This document shows, one piece after another, positions 26,745 to 34,646 of a DNA stretch of 58,769 nt. This stretch comes from a bacterium. GTDB taxonomy: Bacteria; Ratteibacteria; UBA8468; B48-G9; JAFGKM01. Position numbers and translations under genes: made by a program. The stretch's first letter is position 1. Every line of letters starts with the position of its first letter. Where the stretch lies: NCBI GenBank assembly GCA_026414725.1, contig JAOAIL010000009.1:1-58769 (forward strand), read 5' to 3'. The notes below the pieces were generated by a model, which worked only from the letters and a program-made list of their open reading frames with translations, was not told the DNA's origin and searched no databases.

Positions 26745-27828
26745 GATAAAAGAAAAGGTAGTTATTTTTGAAAATCCCATACCCAATCTTGTAAGTCGGC
26801 ATGCCTATTTCCCAGGACTTACAAAAATAAGTGAAGGAGATATTATTGCTTTGTTTAGCATAGGTGAGGCATTTGAATCAATGAATAGCCGGATATGTAT
26901 CTCACGTTCAACAGATGAAGGAAAAACCTGGAATTTTGAGGGGGCTATATTTAAAGATACATTTAACAATATGGGTCCCTGTACATTGAAACCCACCCTT
27001 CTTGATAATAATTCTATTATCGCTATTGGTTATGGGTTTTACAGAGATAATCCTGAAGTTTTTATCAACTTAAAGACAGGTGGACTACCCAAAGGGGTAA
27101 ATGTCGTTTCTTTTTCTTATAACAGAGGAAAGAGTTGGACTCTTCCTGAAACAATTCCTTTAAGTAGACCGGGTCTTTTTGAAATTTCAGGTCCCTGTAT
27201 CCAATTGAAAGACGGAGATATCATTGCTTCAGGGACTTCTTTTCCTGACTGGGAAGGAAAGTATCCATCAGGGAAGATAGGTGTTATCTTGAGAAGCAAA
27301 GATAATGGAATGTCTTGGGATGATAATACAATCTTTTTCTCTTCCAGAGATATTGTTGCATATGAGTCACGGCTCTGCCAGATGGATGATGGAAGGGTTT
27401 TGGTAATGTTATGGCTTTATGATGAAAAAAACAAAAGGAATCTTACAAATCACATAGTGGTTTCTTATGATAATGGTTTTAGTTGGTCAGAACCTATAGA
27501 TACCGGGATATTTGGACAGGCATCAAATCTTCTCCATCTTGATAAAAATCTGCTTTTATCAATCCACTGTTTTAGAGAAAAAGATGTTGGTTTATACTTA
27601 AATATTGTTGAATTTAAAGATTCGTGGAATGTAATTTTCAGTAAAAAGATATGGGGAAATACTGAAGGTAGAGAGATAAAAGGGTTGAAGGATATGGGTA
27701 AGTCACTTAAATTCGGACAACCATCTATCTTTCCTGTAAAAGATAACAAAGAATTTTTAGTTGTTTTCTGGGCAGTTGAGGACTGTATAAGTAAAATTTT
27801 GGGTTATCGGGTTTGTATTGGAGTATAG
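26737..27828 (+). CDS. Second sialidase-like (BNR/Asp-box) protein
   Basis: 363-residue propeller, related in design to the preceding protein. At least four Asp-boxes are visible: STDEGKTWNFE, SYNRGKSWTLP, SKDNGMSWDDN and SYDNGFSWSEP. No signal peptide. It is co-transcribed with the first (8-base overlap) and is the last intact gene before a broken chimeric gene. Exact substrate unknown; the neighbouring neuraminate-lyase-like aldolase and PfkB kinase make an acidic or amino sugar the best guess. Confidence 0.75.
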   Translation: MIEIKEKVVIFENPIPNLVSRHAYFPGLTKISEGDIIALFSIGEAFESMNSRICISRSTDEGKTWNFEGAIFKDTFNNMGPCTLKPTLLDNNSIIAIGYGFYRDNPEVFINLKTGGLPKGVNVVSFSYNRGKSWTLPETIPLSRPGLFEISGPCIQLKDGDIIASGTSFPDWEGKYPSGKIGVILRSKDNGMSWDDNTIFFSSRDIVAYESRLCQMDDGRVLVMLWLYDEKNKRNLTNHIVVSYDNGFSWSEPIDTGIFGQASNLLHLDKNLLLSIHCFREKDVGLYLNIVEFKDSWNVIFSKKIWGNTEGREIKGLKDMGKSLKFGQPSIFPVKDNKEFLVVFWAVEDCISKILGYRVCIGV

Positions 27829-27921
27829 ATAGGAAAAAATAAATCTGATGAGAGGAAGGAAAAACAGATTGAAGAAAATAAGGAGGCAGAAAGAAGGAAG
27901 ATAAATGAAAAAGGGCGATAG

Positions 27922-28545
27922 AGTTGTTTTTCATTTCCAGCAGGTGATTGTAAGCTTCCAGGAAAGTATCATAACGGAGGAGCGAATATTTTATTTGTGG
28001 ATGGACATGTGGAATGGAAAAGGCTGGCAAAGAGATACAATCTACCATATGGAGTAGAATGTGGTGGGTCTATGGTATATCGGTTTGATGGGCAGAGTGG
28101 TGCAGAGGGAGTCCTTTTTATGTTATCCGCTTATCTCTCTGGAGCCAGTATATTAAGTGGTATTGGTTCCTGTTATAATGCGATGGGTATGTCAGCAGAG
28201 ATGATGGTAATACAAACTACCTGGTTTGAGGTTGCAAAATATCTGACAGAAGGTATAAAGTTTGATGACTTTCAGGAGGCAATGGAAAGTATAAAAAATA
28301 CAGGTCCTGGTGGAAATTTTTTAACAGATGTCCTTACACTCAAAAACCTTCGCAGTGGTGAGTTTTTTTATAATGAACTTTTTGGCGAAGCGGAAGGGAA
28401 ATCAATGCTGGAAAAGGCACACAATAAGGTTGAGGAAATGATAAGTAATTTCCAATCACCATTGAAAGATGAACTAAAAGGGGAACTTATAAAGTATTTT
28501 TCAGACAAAATTTTCAAAGAGAATAAGAAGGGAGAATCCTTGTAA
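27922..28545 (+). pseudogene. Chimeric remnant: prepilin H-X9-DG tail joined to MttB-family C-terminus
   Basis: The open frame runs from an in-frame TAG (27919-27921) to 28545 with no good start; a GTG at 27997 is the first candidate. The first 30 codons end in KYHNGGANILFVDGHVEW, the H-X9-DG signature of secreted prepilin-like proteins. From about 28024 the frame continues as the C-terminal third of a trimethylamine methyltransferase (MttB) family protein (LAKRYNLPYG, then GMSAEMMVIQT, KNTGPGGNFLTDV and NLRSGEFFYNELFGEAEG). Normal MttB proteins have about 480 residues; only about 170 remain. The two families are unrelated, so a deletion or recombination has joined two gene ends. Confidence 0.7.
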
Positions 28546-28572
28546 TTTAACTTGGTTCAATGAGGATAAAAA

Positions 28573-28618
28573 GTATAGGGTGCCTACAGTATCTTAGTGA
28601 AAAGAAGTATCCCTATAC
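28573..28618. repeat. Inverted repeat between the broken gene and the aminotransferase
   Basis: GTATAGGG (28573-28580) and CCCTATAC (28611-28618) form an exact 8-base inverted repeat around 30 bases. It could be an operator, a transcript stem or a recombination scar, given the chimeric gene just upstream. A second small hairpin (CTCTC-AAAA-GAGAG, 28672-28685) lies just before the next ribosome site. Confidence 0.4.
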
Positions 28619-28700
28619 ATTCGCTATGGAGAAAAAATAATTGATATAATCGTTGCGATAGAGGAAAGTATCTCTCAAAAGAGAGTGGTGGAGGTGAAGT

Positions 28701-30014
28701 ATGAATTGTAAAAAGGGGCAGAAATTGTGGGAAAAAGCAAAAAAACTTATCCCTATGGGAACACAACTATTATCAAAAAATGCTGACCTTTTTCTTCCAG
28801 AGCAGTGGCCCTCTTATTTTAAGAAGGCAAAAGGTATAGAGGTCTGGGACCTTGATGGAAATAAGTTATTTGATTTTACCATTATGGGTGTTGGTAGTTG
28901 TATCCTCGGTTATTCAGACCCTGATGTTAACAGGGCAGTAAAAAAGGTAATAGACAGTGGAAATATGAGCACCTTAAATAGTCCAGAGGAGGTGGAACTT
29001 GCAGAGATACTTTTAAAGATGGAACCGTGGGCTGGTAAGGTAAGGTATGTCAGAACAGGTGGTGAGGCGATGGCTGTCGCTGTGAGGATTGCCCGTGCCT
29101 TTTCAGGTAAGGATAAGGTTGCATTCTGTGGTTATCACGGCTGGCATGACTGGTATCTTTCCGCAAACCTCTCAGAAGATAAAGCCCTTGATGGCCATCT
29201 TCTACCAGGACTGAAACCGCTCGGTGTTCCGCGGGCTCTTTTAGGAACTGCTTTCCCGTTTACATATAATAAGATAGAAGAACTGGAAAGGATAATGGAG
29301 AGTAATAATGATATAGGTGTGATAGTGATGGAGCCAATCAGAAATTATTATCCAGAAGATGGATTTATACAAAAGGTAAGGGAGATTGCGGATAGATATA
29401 AGGCAGTCCTTATATTTGATGAGATAACGAGCGGGTTCAGGATGAGGTTAGGTGGTGCATATAAAATTTTTAATGTAATACCTGATATAGTTGTTTATGG
29501 TAAGGCAATAAGTAATGGTTATCCTATGGCAGTTATTGTGGGTAGGTCAGAGGTGATGGAGAAGGCAGAGGAAAGTTTTATAAGCAGTACATACTGGACT
29601 GAAAGGATAGGACCTGCTGCAACAATTGCAACGATAAAGAAGATGAAGGAAAAGGATGTACCATCACACCTTATAAAGATAGGGAAGAAGATAATGGATG
29701 GCTGGAGGGTAGTATCAGAAGAAACAGGAGTGAAGATAAATGTATCAGGTATACCACCACTTCCAAAATTTTCTTTTGAGTATGAGAATTCAAGAGAACT
29801 GATGACACTTTTTACACAGGAGATGCTGGAAAGGGGCTTTCTTGCACGGGAAAGTGTATATGTCTCTTACAGTCATAAAGAAAAAGAGGTTGATAGGTAT
29901 CTCTGTGCTGTAAAGGAAGTATTTAATGTGATAAAAAAAGGAATGGAGAAGGGCAGGATAAGAAAAATGTTGAAAGGTCCTGTTGCAGAGCAGGGTTTCA
30001 GACGGCTTACATAA
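28701..30014 (+). CDS. Class III aminotransferase, glutamate-1-semialdehyde-mutase-like
   Basis: 437-residue PLP enzyme. N-terminal KLIPMGTQLLSKNADLF and GNKLFDFTIMGVG resemble the HemL/GSAM group; FCGYHGWHDWY holds the PLP-stacking region, LIFDEITSGFRM the Asp that binds the pyridine nitrogen, and VYGKAISNGYPMA the Schiff-base Lys. Members of this group also transaminate sugars and other keto compounds, and the sugar-gene setting makes a role in amino-sugar or lipid/glycan metabolism more likely than heme synthesis; no other heme gene is near. GGAGGTGAAG sits just upstream of the ATG. Confidence 0.8.
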   Translation: MNCKKGQKLWEKAKKLIPMGTQLLSKNADLFLPEQWPSYFKKAKGIEVWDLDGNKLFDFTIMGVGSCILGYSDPDVNRAVKKVIDSGNMSTLNSPEEVELAEILLKMEPWAGKVRYVRTGGEAMAVAVRIARAFSGKDKVAFCGYHGWHDWYLSANLSEDKALDGHLLPGLKPLGVPRALLGTAFPFTYNKIEELERIMESNNDIGVIVMEPIRNYYPEDGFIQKVREIADRYKAVLIFDEITSGFRMRLGGAYKIFNVIPDIVVYGKAISNGYPMAVIVGRSEVMEKAEESFISSTYWTERIGPAATIATIKKMKEKDVPSHLIKIGKKIMDGWRVVSEETGVKINVSGIPPLPKFSFEYENSRELMTLFTQEMLERGFLARESVYVSYSHKEKEVDRYLCAVKEVFNVIKKGMEKGRIRKMLKGPVAEQGFRRLT

Positions 30015-30023
30015 AAAAAGAAA

Positions 30024-30947
30024 ATGAAGAAATTGGCATTTATAGGAACAAATGAAGGGAATGGGCACATATTTTCCTGGAGTGCTATTATAAACGGAAG
30101 ATATGATAAGGAAAAGATGGAAAAGTGTGGTTATCCTGTAATCCCTGAATATCTTTCAAAAGAGCCACCTGAAAATTTAGGGATAAAAGATGCCTATGTG
30201 TATTATGTATGGACTGAAGATAAAAAATATGCTGAATATGTGGCAGAGACAACATATATAAATGAGGTTGTGGATAGACCTGAAGATGTGATAGGTAAGG
30301 TGGATGGTGTTGTTATAACGACCGATATAGGTTCCACCCACCTTAAACTTGCAAAGCCATTTATTGAGGAGGGTATCCCTGTTTTTATAGACAAACCACT
30401 TACGGACAATATAGATGATCTGAAGGAGTTTATAAGATATTTCAAGGAAGGCAGTCCCATACTTTCCTCATCAAGTTATAGATATTCAAAGGATATAGAG
30501 GACTTTTGGAAGAAAAATAATGAAAAGATAGAGTTTGTAAGGTGTATAATGAATAAGTCCTGGGAGAGATATGGAGTGCATGCAATGGAAGGGTTATATA
30601 AAATCCTCGGAGCAGGGATTAAGAGTGTTATAAACTTGGGAGATGGCAATATAAATGTGGTGTATATTGAGTATAACGATGAAAGGAAGGCAGTCATTGA
30701 AAACATTTATAATTCTAAAATTACCGGATATGATATTTTCACTCCCGAAAACACCTATACTATAAAAGATACACACACGTTTTATATGTTTAAAAAACAG
30801 ATGGAGACATTTGTGAGGTTTATTGATGAAAGAAGATATCCCTATCCATATGAAGAAACAATAGAAATAATAAAGGTGATCATAGCAGGGATAATATCAA
30901 GAAAAGAGAAAAGAAAAGTGGAACTGAAAGAGATGGAGGTGGGATAG
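30024..30947 (+). CDS. Gfo/Idh/MocA-like oxidoreductase
   Basis: 307 residues. KKLAFIGTNEGNGHIFSW is a degenerate Rossmann start, and VDGVVITTDIGSTHLKLAKPFIEEG then VFIDKPLTD give the family's EKP-type motif (DKP here). The C-terminal half is shorter than in typical members. Probably NAD(P)-dependent and sugar-related. It sits 9 bases after the aminotransferase and directly abuts the SDR gene, so these are one operon. Distinct from the Gfo/Idh gene at the left edge. Confidence 0.78.
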   Translation: MKKLAFIGTNEGNGHIFSWSAIINGRYDKEKMEKCGYPVIPEYLSKEPPENLGIKDAYVYYVWTEDKKYAEYVAETTYINEVVDRPEDVIGKVDGVVITTDIGSTHLKLAKPFIEEGIPVFIDKPLTDNIDDLKEFIRYFKEGSPILSSSSYRYSKDIEDFWKKNNEKIEFVRCIMNKSWERYGVHAMEGLYKILGAGIKSVINLGDGNINVVYIEYNDERKAVIENIYNSKITGYDIFTPENTYTIKDTHTFYMFKKQMETFVRFIDERRYPYPYEETIEIIKVIIAGIISRKEKRKVELKEMEVG

Positions 30948-31727
30948 ATGGGTATTCTGGAAAAGTTTTCATTAAAGGATAAGGTAGCAATAGTAACAGG
31001 TGGTGCAGGGCTCTATGGCAGGTGTATTGTTGAGGGGCTGGCAGAAGCAGGTGCGTATGTTTACATTGTATCAAGGAATGTGGATAATTGTAATAAACTG
31101 GCGGAGGAGTTAAAAAAGAAGGGTTATAATGTTTCAGGTGGAGAACTGGACCAGGCAGATACAGAAAGTATAATTCGGCTTAAGGAGAGAGTAATTACTG
31201 AACAGGGCAGGATAGACATTCTCGTAAATAATGCTGTTTTAAGACCTATGAAGGGACCGGATGGACCAATAGAGGACTTTGAACTTTCAATGAAGGTCAA
31301 TGCGGTAGGTGTTGTGAATATAACAAGAATCATTGCAGAGGAGATGAAAAAGCAGAGGTCAGGGGTGATAATAAATATCTCATCCATATATGGTGTGCTC
31401 GGTGTTGACCCTTATCTTTATGAAGGGACTGATATGGGAGTTCCACCACCTGACTATTTCTTCCACAGGGCAGGTATTATAAATATTACAAGGTATTATG
31501 CTTCTCTTCTTGGTCCTTATAATATAAGGGTGAACTGTATATCCCCTGGTGGGTTTTTTGCCAATCAGCATCCAGAGTTTGTTGAGAGATACAATAAAAA
31601 GACATTTTTAGGGAGGATGGCAAACACTGAGGATATTAAAGGTGTAGTTGTGTTCCTTGCTTCAGAAGCAAGTTCATATATCACAGGCGAAAATATTATG
31701 ATGGATGGAGGACTTTCAGTAAAATGA
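30948..31727 (+). CDS. Short-chain dehydrogenase/reductase with Lys-to-Arg active site
   Basis: 259-residue classical SDR. The cofactor motif is TGGAGLYG (residues 17-24), ILVNNAV (91-97) is the NNAG-equivalent, catalytic Ser lies in INISSIYG, and SPGGFF follows the active site. The usual Y-x-x-x-K is Y170-F-F-H-R174: the catalytic Lys is replaced by Arg (codon AGG), which may change or abolish activity. The rest of the fold, including C-terminal ITGENIMMDGGLSV, is intact. Probably acts on a sugar acid or amino sugar. An intact enzyme with altered chemistry and a binding-only protein are both possible. Confidence 0.88.
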   Translation: MGILEKFSLKDKVAIVTGGAGLYGRCIVEGLAEAGAYVYIVSRNVDNCNKLAEELKKKGYNVSGGELDQADTESIIRLKERVITEQGRIDILVNNAVLRPMKGPDGPIEDFELSMKVNAVGVVNITRIIAEEMKKQRSGVIINISSIYGVLGVDPYLYEGTDMGVPPPDYFFHRAGIINITRYYASLLGPYNIRVNCISPGGFFANQHPEFVERYNKKTFLGRMANTEDIKGVVVFLASEASSYITGENIMMDGGLSVK

Positions 31728-31739
31728 AAGGGAGAATAT

Positions 31740-32645
31740 ATGGAAAACAAATTTTACGGTATCTATGCAGCACTTTTAACCCCTTTTAATGAGAAAGGGA
31801 ATGTCTGTGAAAAGCGGTTGAAAGGACTTGTAAGGTTTCTTATTTCAAAAGGGATAAATGGACTGTATGTATGCGGTGGAACAGGAGAAGGACTTTCAAT
31901 GGATATAGAGGAGAGGAAGAAGGTAGCAGAGATAGTAAAGGAAGAGGCAGGGGATAGGGTGAGGATAATTGTCCATGTGGGAGGTGCTCTAAATACAAAA
32001 AATGCAGTTGAACTTGCAAAACATGCAGAGATGATAAGAGCAGATGGGATAAGTTCTATCCCACCTATTTATTATAAGTTTAACTTCAATGAGATTTATG
32101 AGTATTACAAAAGAACGGCAGAAAGTATCTCATTACCATTTTTTATCTATTACATTCCTGCAACCACAGGTGTTACTATCCCTGTTGATAAATTCCTGAA
32201 ACTTTTAGAGATAGAGAATATCAAAGGGTTGAAATATACAAACTATGATTTTTATACACTTCAGGATATTTTAATAAAAGCAAAGGGTAGATGGATTGCA
32301 TTTTCAGGTCCTGATGAGATGTTTTTACCTGCGCTTACTATGGGTGTTTCTGGCTGTATCGGTTCCACGCAGAATGTATTACCTGAAATTTTTGTAGATA
32401 TATATAAAAGTTTTAAGGGATGTGATATAAAAAGGGCGATGGAGTTGCAGAAAAAGATTACAGTTGCTGTCTCGCTATTAAAAAAATATGGTGATTGTAT
32501 TGCCTCATGGAAGACAGCGCTGAAGTTCAGAGGAATTGATGCTGGTTATGGAAGAAGTCCTATGAAGGAAACACTTACTGAAGAGGAAGAAAGAACATTT
32601 TATAAAGAATGGAAAGAGGTATTTCCTGAATATATAGAAAAATAA
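31740..32645 (+). CDS. N-acetylneuraminate-lyase-like aldolase (DHDPS/NAL family)
   Basis: 301-residue class I aldolase barrel. GGTGEGLSM (47-54) is the carboxylate-binding loop, Y138 in FIYYIPATTGV the catalytic Tyr in the NAL-type YxIPAxxG context, and K165 in KGLKYTNYDFY the Schiff-base Lys (same number as in E. coli NanA). These favour neuraminate lyase over dihydrodipicolinate synthase, although other keto-sugar-acid aldolases share them. It follows the SDR by 12 bases. With two sialidase-like proteins, a PfkB kinase and a GntR regulator it suggests use of sialic-acid-like sugars. Confidence 0.82.
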   Translation: MENKFYGIYAALLTPFNEKGNVCEKRLKGLVRFLISKGINGLYVCGGTGEGLSMDIEERKKVAEIVKEEAGDRVRIIVHVGGALNTKNAVELAKHAEMIRADGISSIPPIYYKFNFNEIYEYYKRTAESISLPFFIYYIPATTGVTIPVDKFLKLLEIENIKGLKYTNYDFYTLQDILIKAKGRWIAFSGPDEMFLPALTMGVSGCIGSTQNVLPEIFVDIYKSFKGCDIKRAMELQKKITVAVSLLKKYGDCIASWKTALKFRGIDAGYGRSPMKETLTEEEERTFYKEWKEVFPEYIEK

Positions 32646-32648
32646 TCT

Positions 32649-33077
32649 ATGGAAAGAGAACAGATACACAAGGATTTTCATGGTGCGTTAAGTACCGGTT
32701 TTGAATATCTTAAAAAAAGGTTCGGGAAGAAGACATTAGAAGAGTTTCTGGAAGTTTGTGGCAGGAATATGTATAGAGACCTTATAAAGAAAATTAAAAA
32801 AGAAGGGCTTCATCCAATAGAAAAGTACTGGAATGCTATCTTTTCACTTGAAGGAGCGAAATTTAAAATAGAAAGGAAAAGCAATGAGGTGGTTTTGAAA
32901 GTTACAGAATGTCCTGCGATATCATACATAAGAAAAGCAGGATATTCTATTTACAGTGATTTTTGTATTCAGTGCAGGGTGATAAATAGAGTAATTGCAG
33001 AAGAGACAGGGTTTGTTTCAGAGGTAGTTTCAGAACAAAATAAATGCAGGTGTATTCAGAAATTCAAGGAGAGATAG
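32649..33077 (+). CDS. DUF6125/ATC-hydrolase-like small protein
   Basis: 142 residues, no signal or membrane segment. HKDFHGALSTGFEYLKKRFG, EGLHPIEKYWNAIFSLEGAKF and VTECPAISYIRKAGY resemble small proteins annotated DUF6125 or L-2-amino-thiazoline-4-carboxylate hydrolase-like. Several Cys and His residues (CPA, FCIQC, KCRC) could bind a metal. It follows the aldolase by 3 bases and is followed by a likely paralogue. Function unknown; its linkage to sugar genes suggests a pathway role. Confidence 0.6.
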   Translation: MEREQIHKDFHGALSTGFEYLKKRFGKKTLEEFLEVCGRNMYRDLIKKIKKEGLHPIEKYWNAIFSLEGAKFKIERKSNEVVLKVTECPAISYIRKAGYSIYSDFCIQCRVINRVIAEETGFVSEVVSEQNKCRCIQKFKER

Positions 33078-33078
33078 A

Positions 33079-33522
33079 ATGATTTCCTGTACAGAGTTTA
33101 TCCTCGCCTATAACGAACTTTTCAAATTTCTTCATAAAAAGTATGGAAAGAAGGCAGTGGTGGACTTCTGGATTTATATCTCTGACAATTTTCTGACAAA
33201 CCTTGATACACTTGTGAAGGAAAAAGGAATTGCAGGTATGGCGGAGTACTGGACACATACACTTACAGAAGAGAAAGCAGAGTACTGTATGGAAGTAGGT
33301 AGAGATAGATTTGGGATATATATAAAGAAATGTCCTTCTGTAGGGATTATGAATAGAAGAAATGTTGAAAAATATCCTTATTACTGTGAACACTGTGATA
33401 TCCTGTACAGAAGAATTATAGAGAAATATGGATTTAACTACAGAATAAGGTTTATAGATGTTGACAAAGGTATATGTTGTATAAAAGTGTATAAAAATAA
33501 AAAGAAAAATCAGTATCTATGA
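33079..33522 (+). CDS. Paralogue of the preceding DUF6125-like protein
   Basis: 147 residues, built on the same plan as the preceding protein (LFKFLHKKYGKKAVVDFWIY, KEKGIAGMAEYWTHTLTEE, KKCPSVGIMNRR, YCEHCDILYRRIIEKYGF), including the CP motif and a C-x2-C pair. It probably arose by tandem duplication and divergence. Its 3' end overlaps the convergent MFS gene by 13 bases; no terminator is visible between them. Function unknown. Confidence 0.6.
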   Translation: MISCTEFILAYNELFKFLHKKYGKKAVVDFWIYISDNFLTNLDTLVKEKGIAGMAEYWTHTLTEEKAEYCMEVGRDRFGIYIKKCPSVGIMNRRNVEKYPYYCEHCDILYRRIIEKYGFNYRIRFIDVDKGICCIKVYKNKKKNQYL

Positions 33523-34586
33523 ATATACAGTCCAGTAATAAGAATAAGAGAGCCAATTATTACATAAGCCATAGGAAGATTTATGAACTCGCCCAGTAGT
33601 CCTGCAGTAATAGACCCTACGAATGCGCCAGCCCCTATTATACCTTCATGTATCTCAGTTTTAAGGTTATATTTTATATGCATATGCAAACTGTTATGGT
33701 ATGAAAAAGCTCCTGCAATACCCATGATAATAACAGATGAAAGTATTATAAAAGGATGATTGCTAAGTCCTATTGTAATGCAGCTGATAAAAAGAAATAT
33801 ACATACAAGAATATAGTTTGCCGGATATAATATAAGGGATTTATCCATAAGCAGGGAAAATGTAATAAACCTGCTAACAAATAACATTCCTATAGTTATT
33901 CCAATAAACTGGGGATTAAATCCTTTCATAAGTCCAAGTTTAGGATACAGGAAGAATACTGCACCTGATGCAAAGAAGTGTAGAAAGTGGACTAATCTAA
34001 CTTTTTTTATAATTTTTATAGGTAATACCTGGACTTCTGTTATTTTAGATGAAGGAGAGTTTATTGTGTGAAAAGATAATGTGCTCCTGTTTTTTATAAG
34101 GATAAAAAAAGCCAGTATTTCCAAAAGTATTATAATAAATGCTGGCAGGTGAGGATTTAAACCGTATATAAATCCTGATAAGAATGTACCGCATATTACT
34201 CCTGCAGACCAGGAGAGATTAAATATGCCTATTTTAATATCATCTTTAGTATCAGCAAAACATCTCTGAACCGATGGCCAGAAAAGTCCGAGAAAAGTAC
34301 CTCCTATGAACAAAAATATGAAAATAAGGGGTAGAGGAGAAAAGAATAATAGAAAATAATTTATCCCTATAATCAGAGGTGCATATATAAAAATTTTATT
34401 TTTCAGAGGATAACGTGCAAGTAATAAAGTGGAAATAGTGTATATAAAATTTATAGTGAATCCAACAAGTCCTATGATTAAAGGTCCACAATTTTTTTCT
34501 TTAGATAGAAACAATGTAAGTGCTATGGTAAGAAGATTACCGCTGCACGTCATTAAAAAACTTGCTATATATATTGCCTGGAACAT
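33510..34586 (-). CDS. Major facilitator superfamily transporter
   Basis: 358-residue polytopic membrane protein with about 10-12 hydrophobic segments. LLARYPLKNKIFIYAPLI, near the second to third helices, and GTFLGLFWPSVQRCFAD look like MFS loop regions; the second half repeats the pattern (GITIGMLFVSRFITFSLL, IMGIAGAFSYHNSLHMHIKY). At 358 residues it is short for the family, which suggests trimmed loops rather than truncation. Substrate unknown. It faces the sugar island tail to tail and could serve it, or could belong to the housekeeping minus-strand run. Confidence 0.78.
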   Translation of the reverse strand: MFQAIYIASFLMTCSGNLLTIALTLFLSKEKNCGPLIIGLVGFTINFIYTISTLLLARYPLKNKIFIYAPLIIGINYFLLFFSPLPLIFIFLFIGGTFLGLFWPSVQRCFADTKDDIKIGIFNLSWSAGVICGTFLSGFIYGLNPHLPAFIIILLEILAFFILIKNRSTLSFHTINSPSSKITEVQVLPIKIIKKVRLVHFLHFFASGAVFFLYPKLGLMKGFNPQFIGITIGMLFVSRFITFSLLMDKSLILYPANYILVCIFLFISCITIGLSNHPFIILSSVIIMGIAGAFSYHNSLHMHIKYNLKTEIHEGIIGAGAFVGSITAGLLGEFINLPMAYVIIGSLILITGLYIHRY

Positions 34587-34646
34587 ATGAATATTAGAAT
34601 ACTTATTGAATAGTTAAAACCAGTTTTTCCCTTTTGCTACTTTATA

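Noticed and set aside
28701-30014. hemL for heme synthesis
   Set aside because: Sequence fits the class III aminotransferase/GSAM group, but no other heme genes are nearby and the neighbours are sugar genes, so a heme gene name is not justified.
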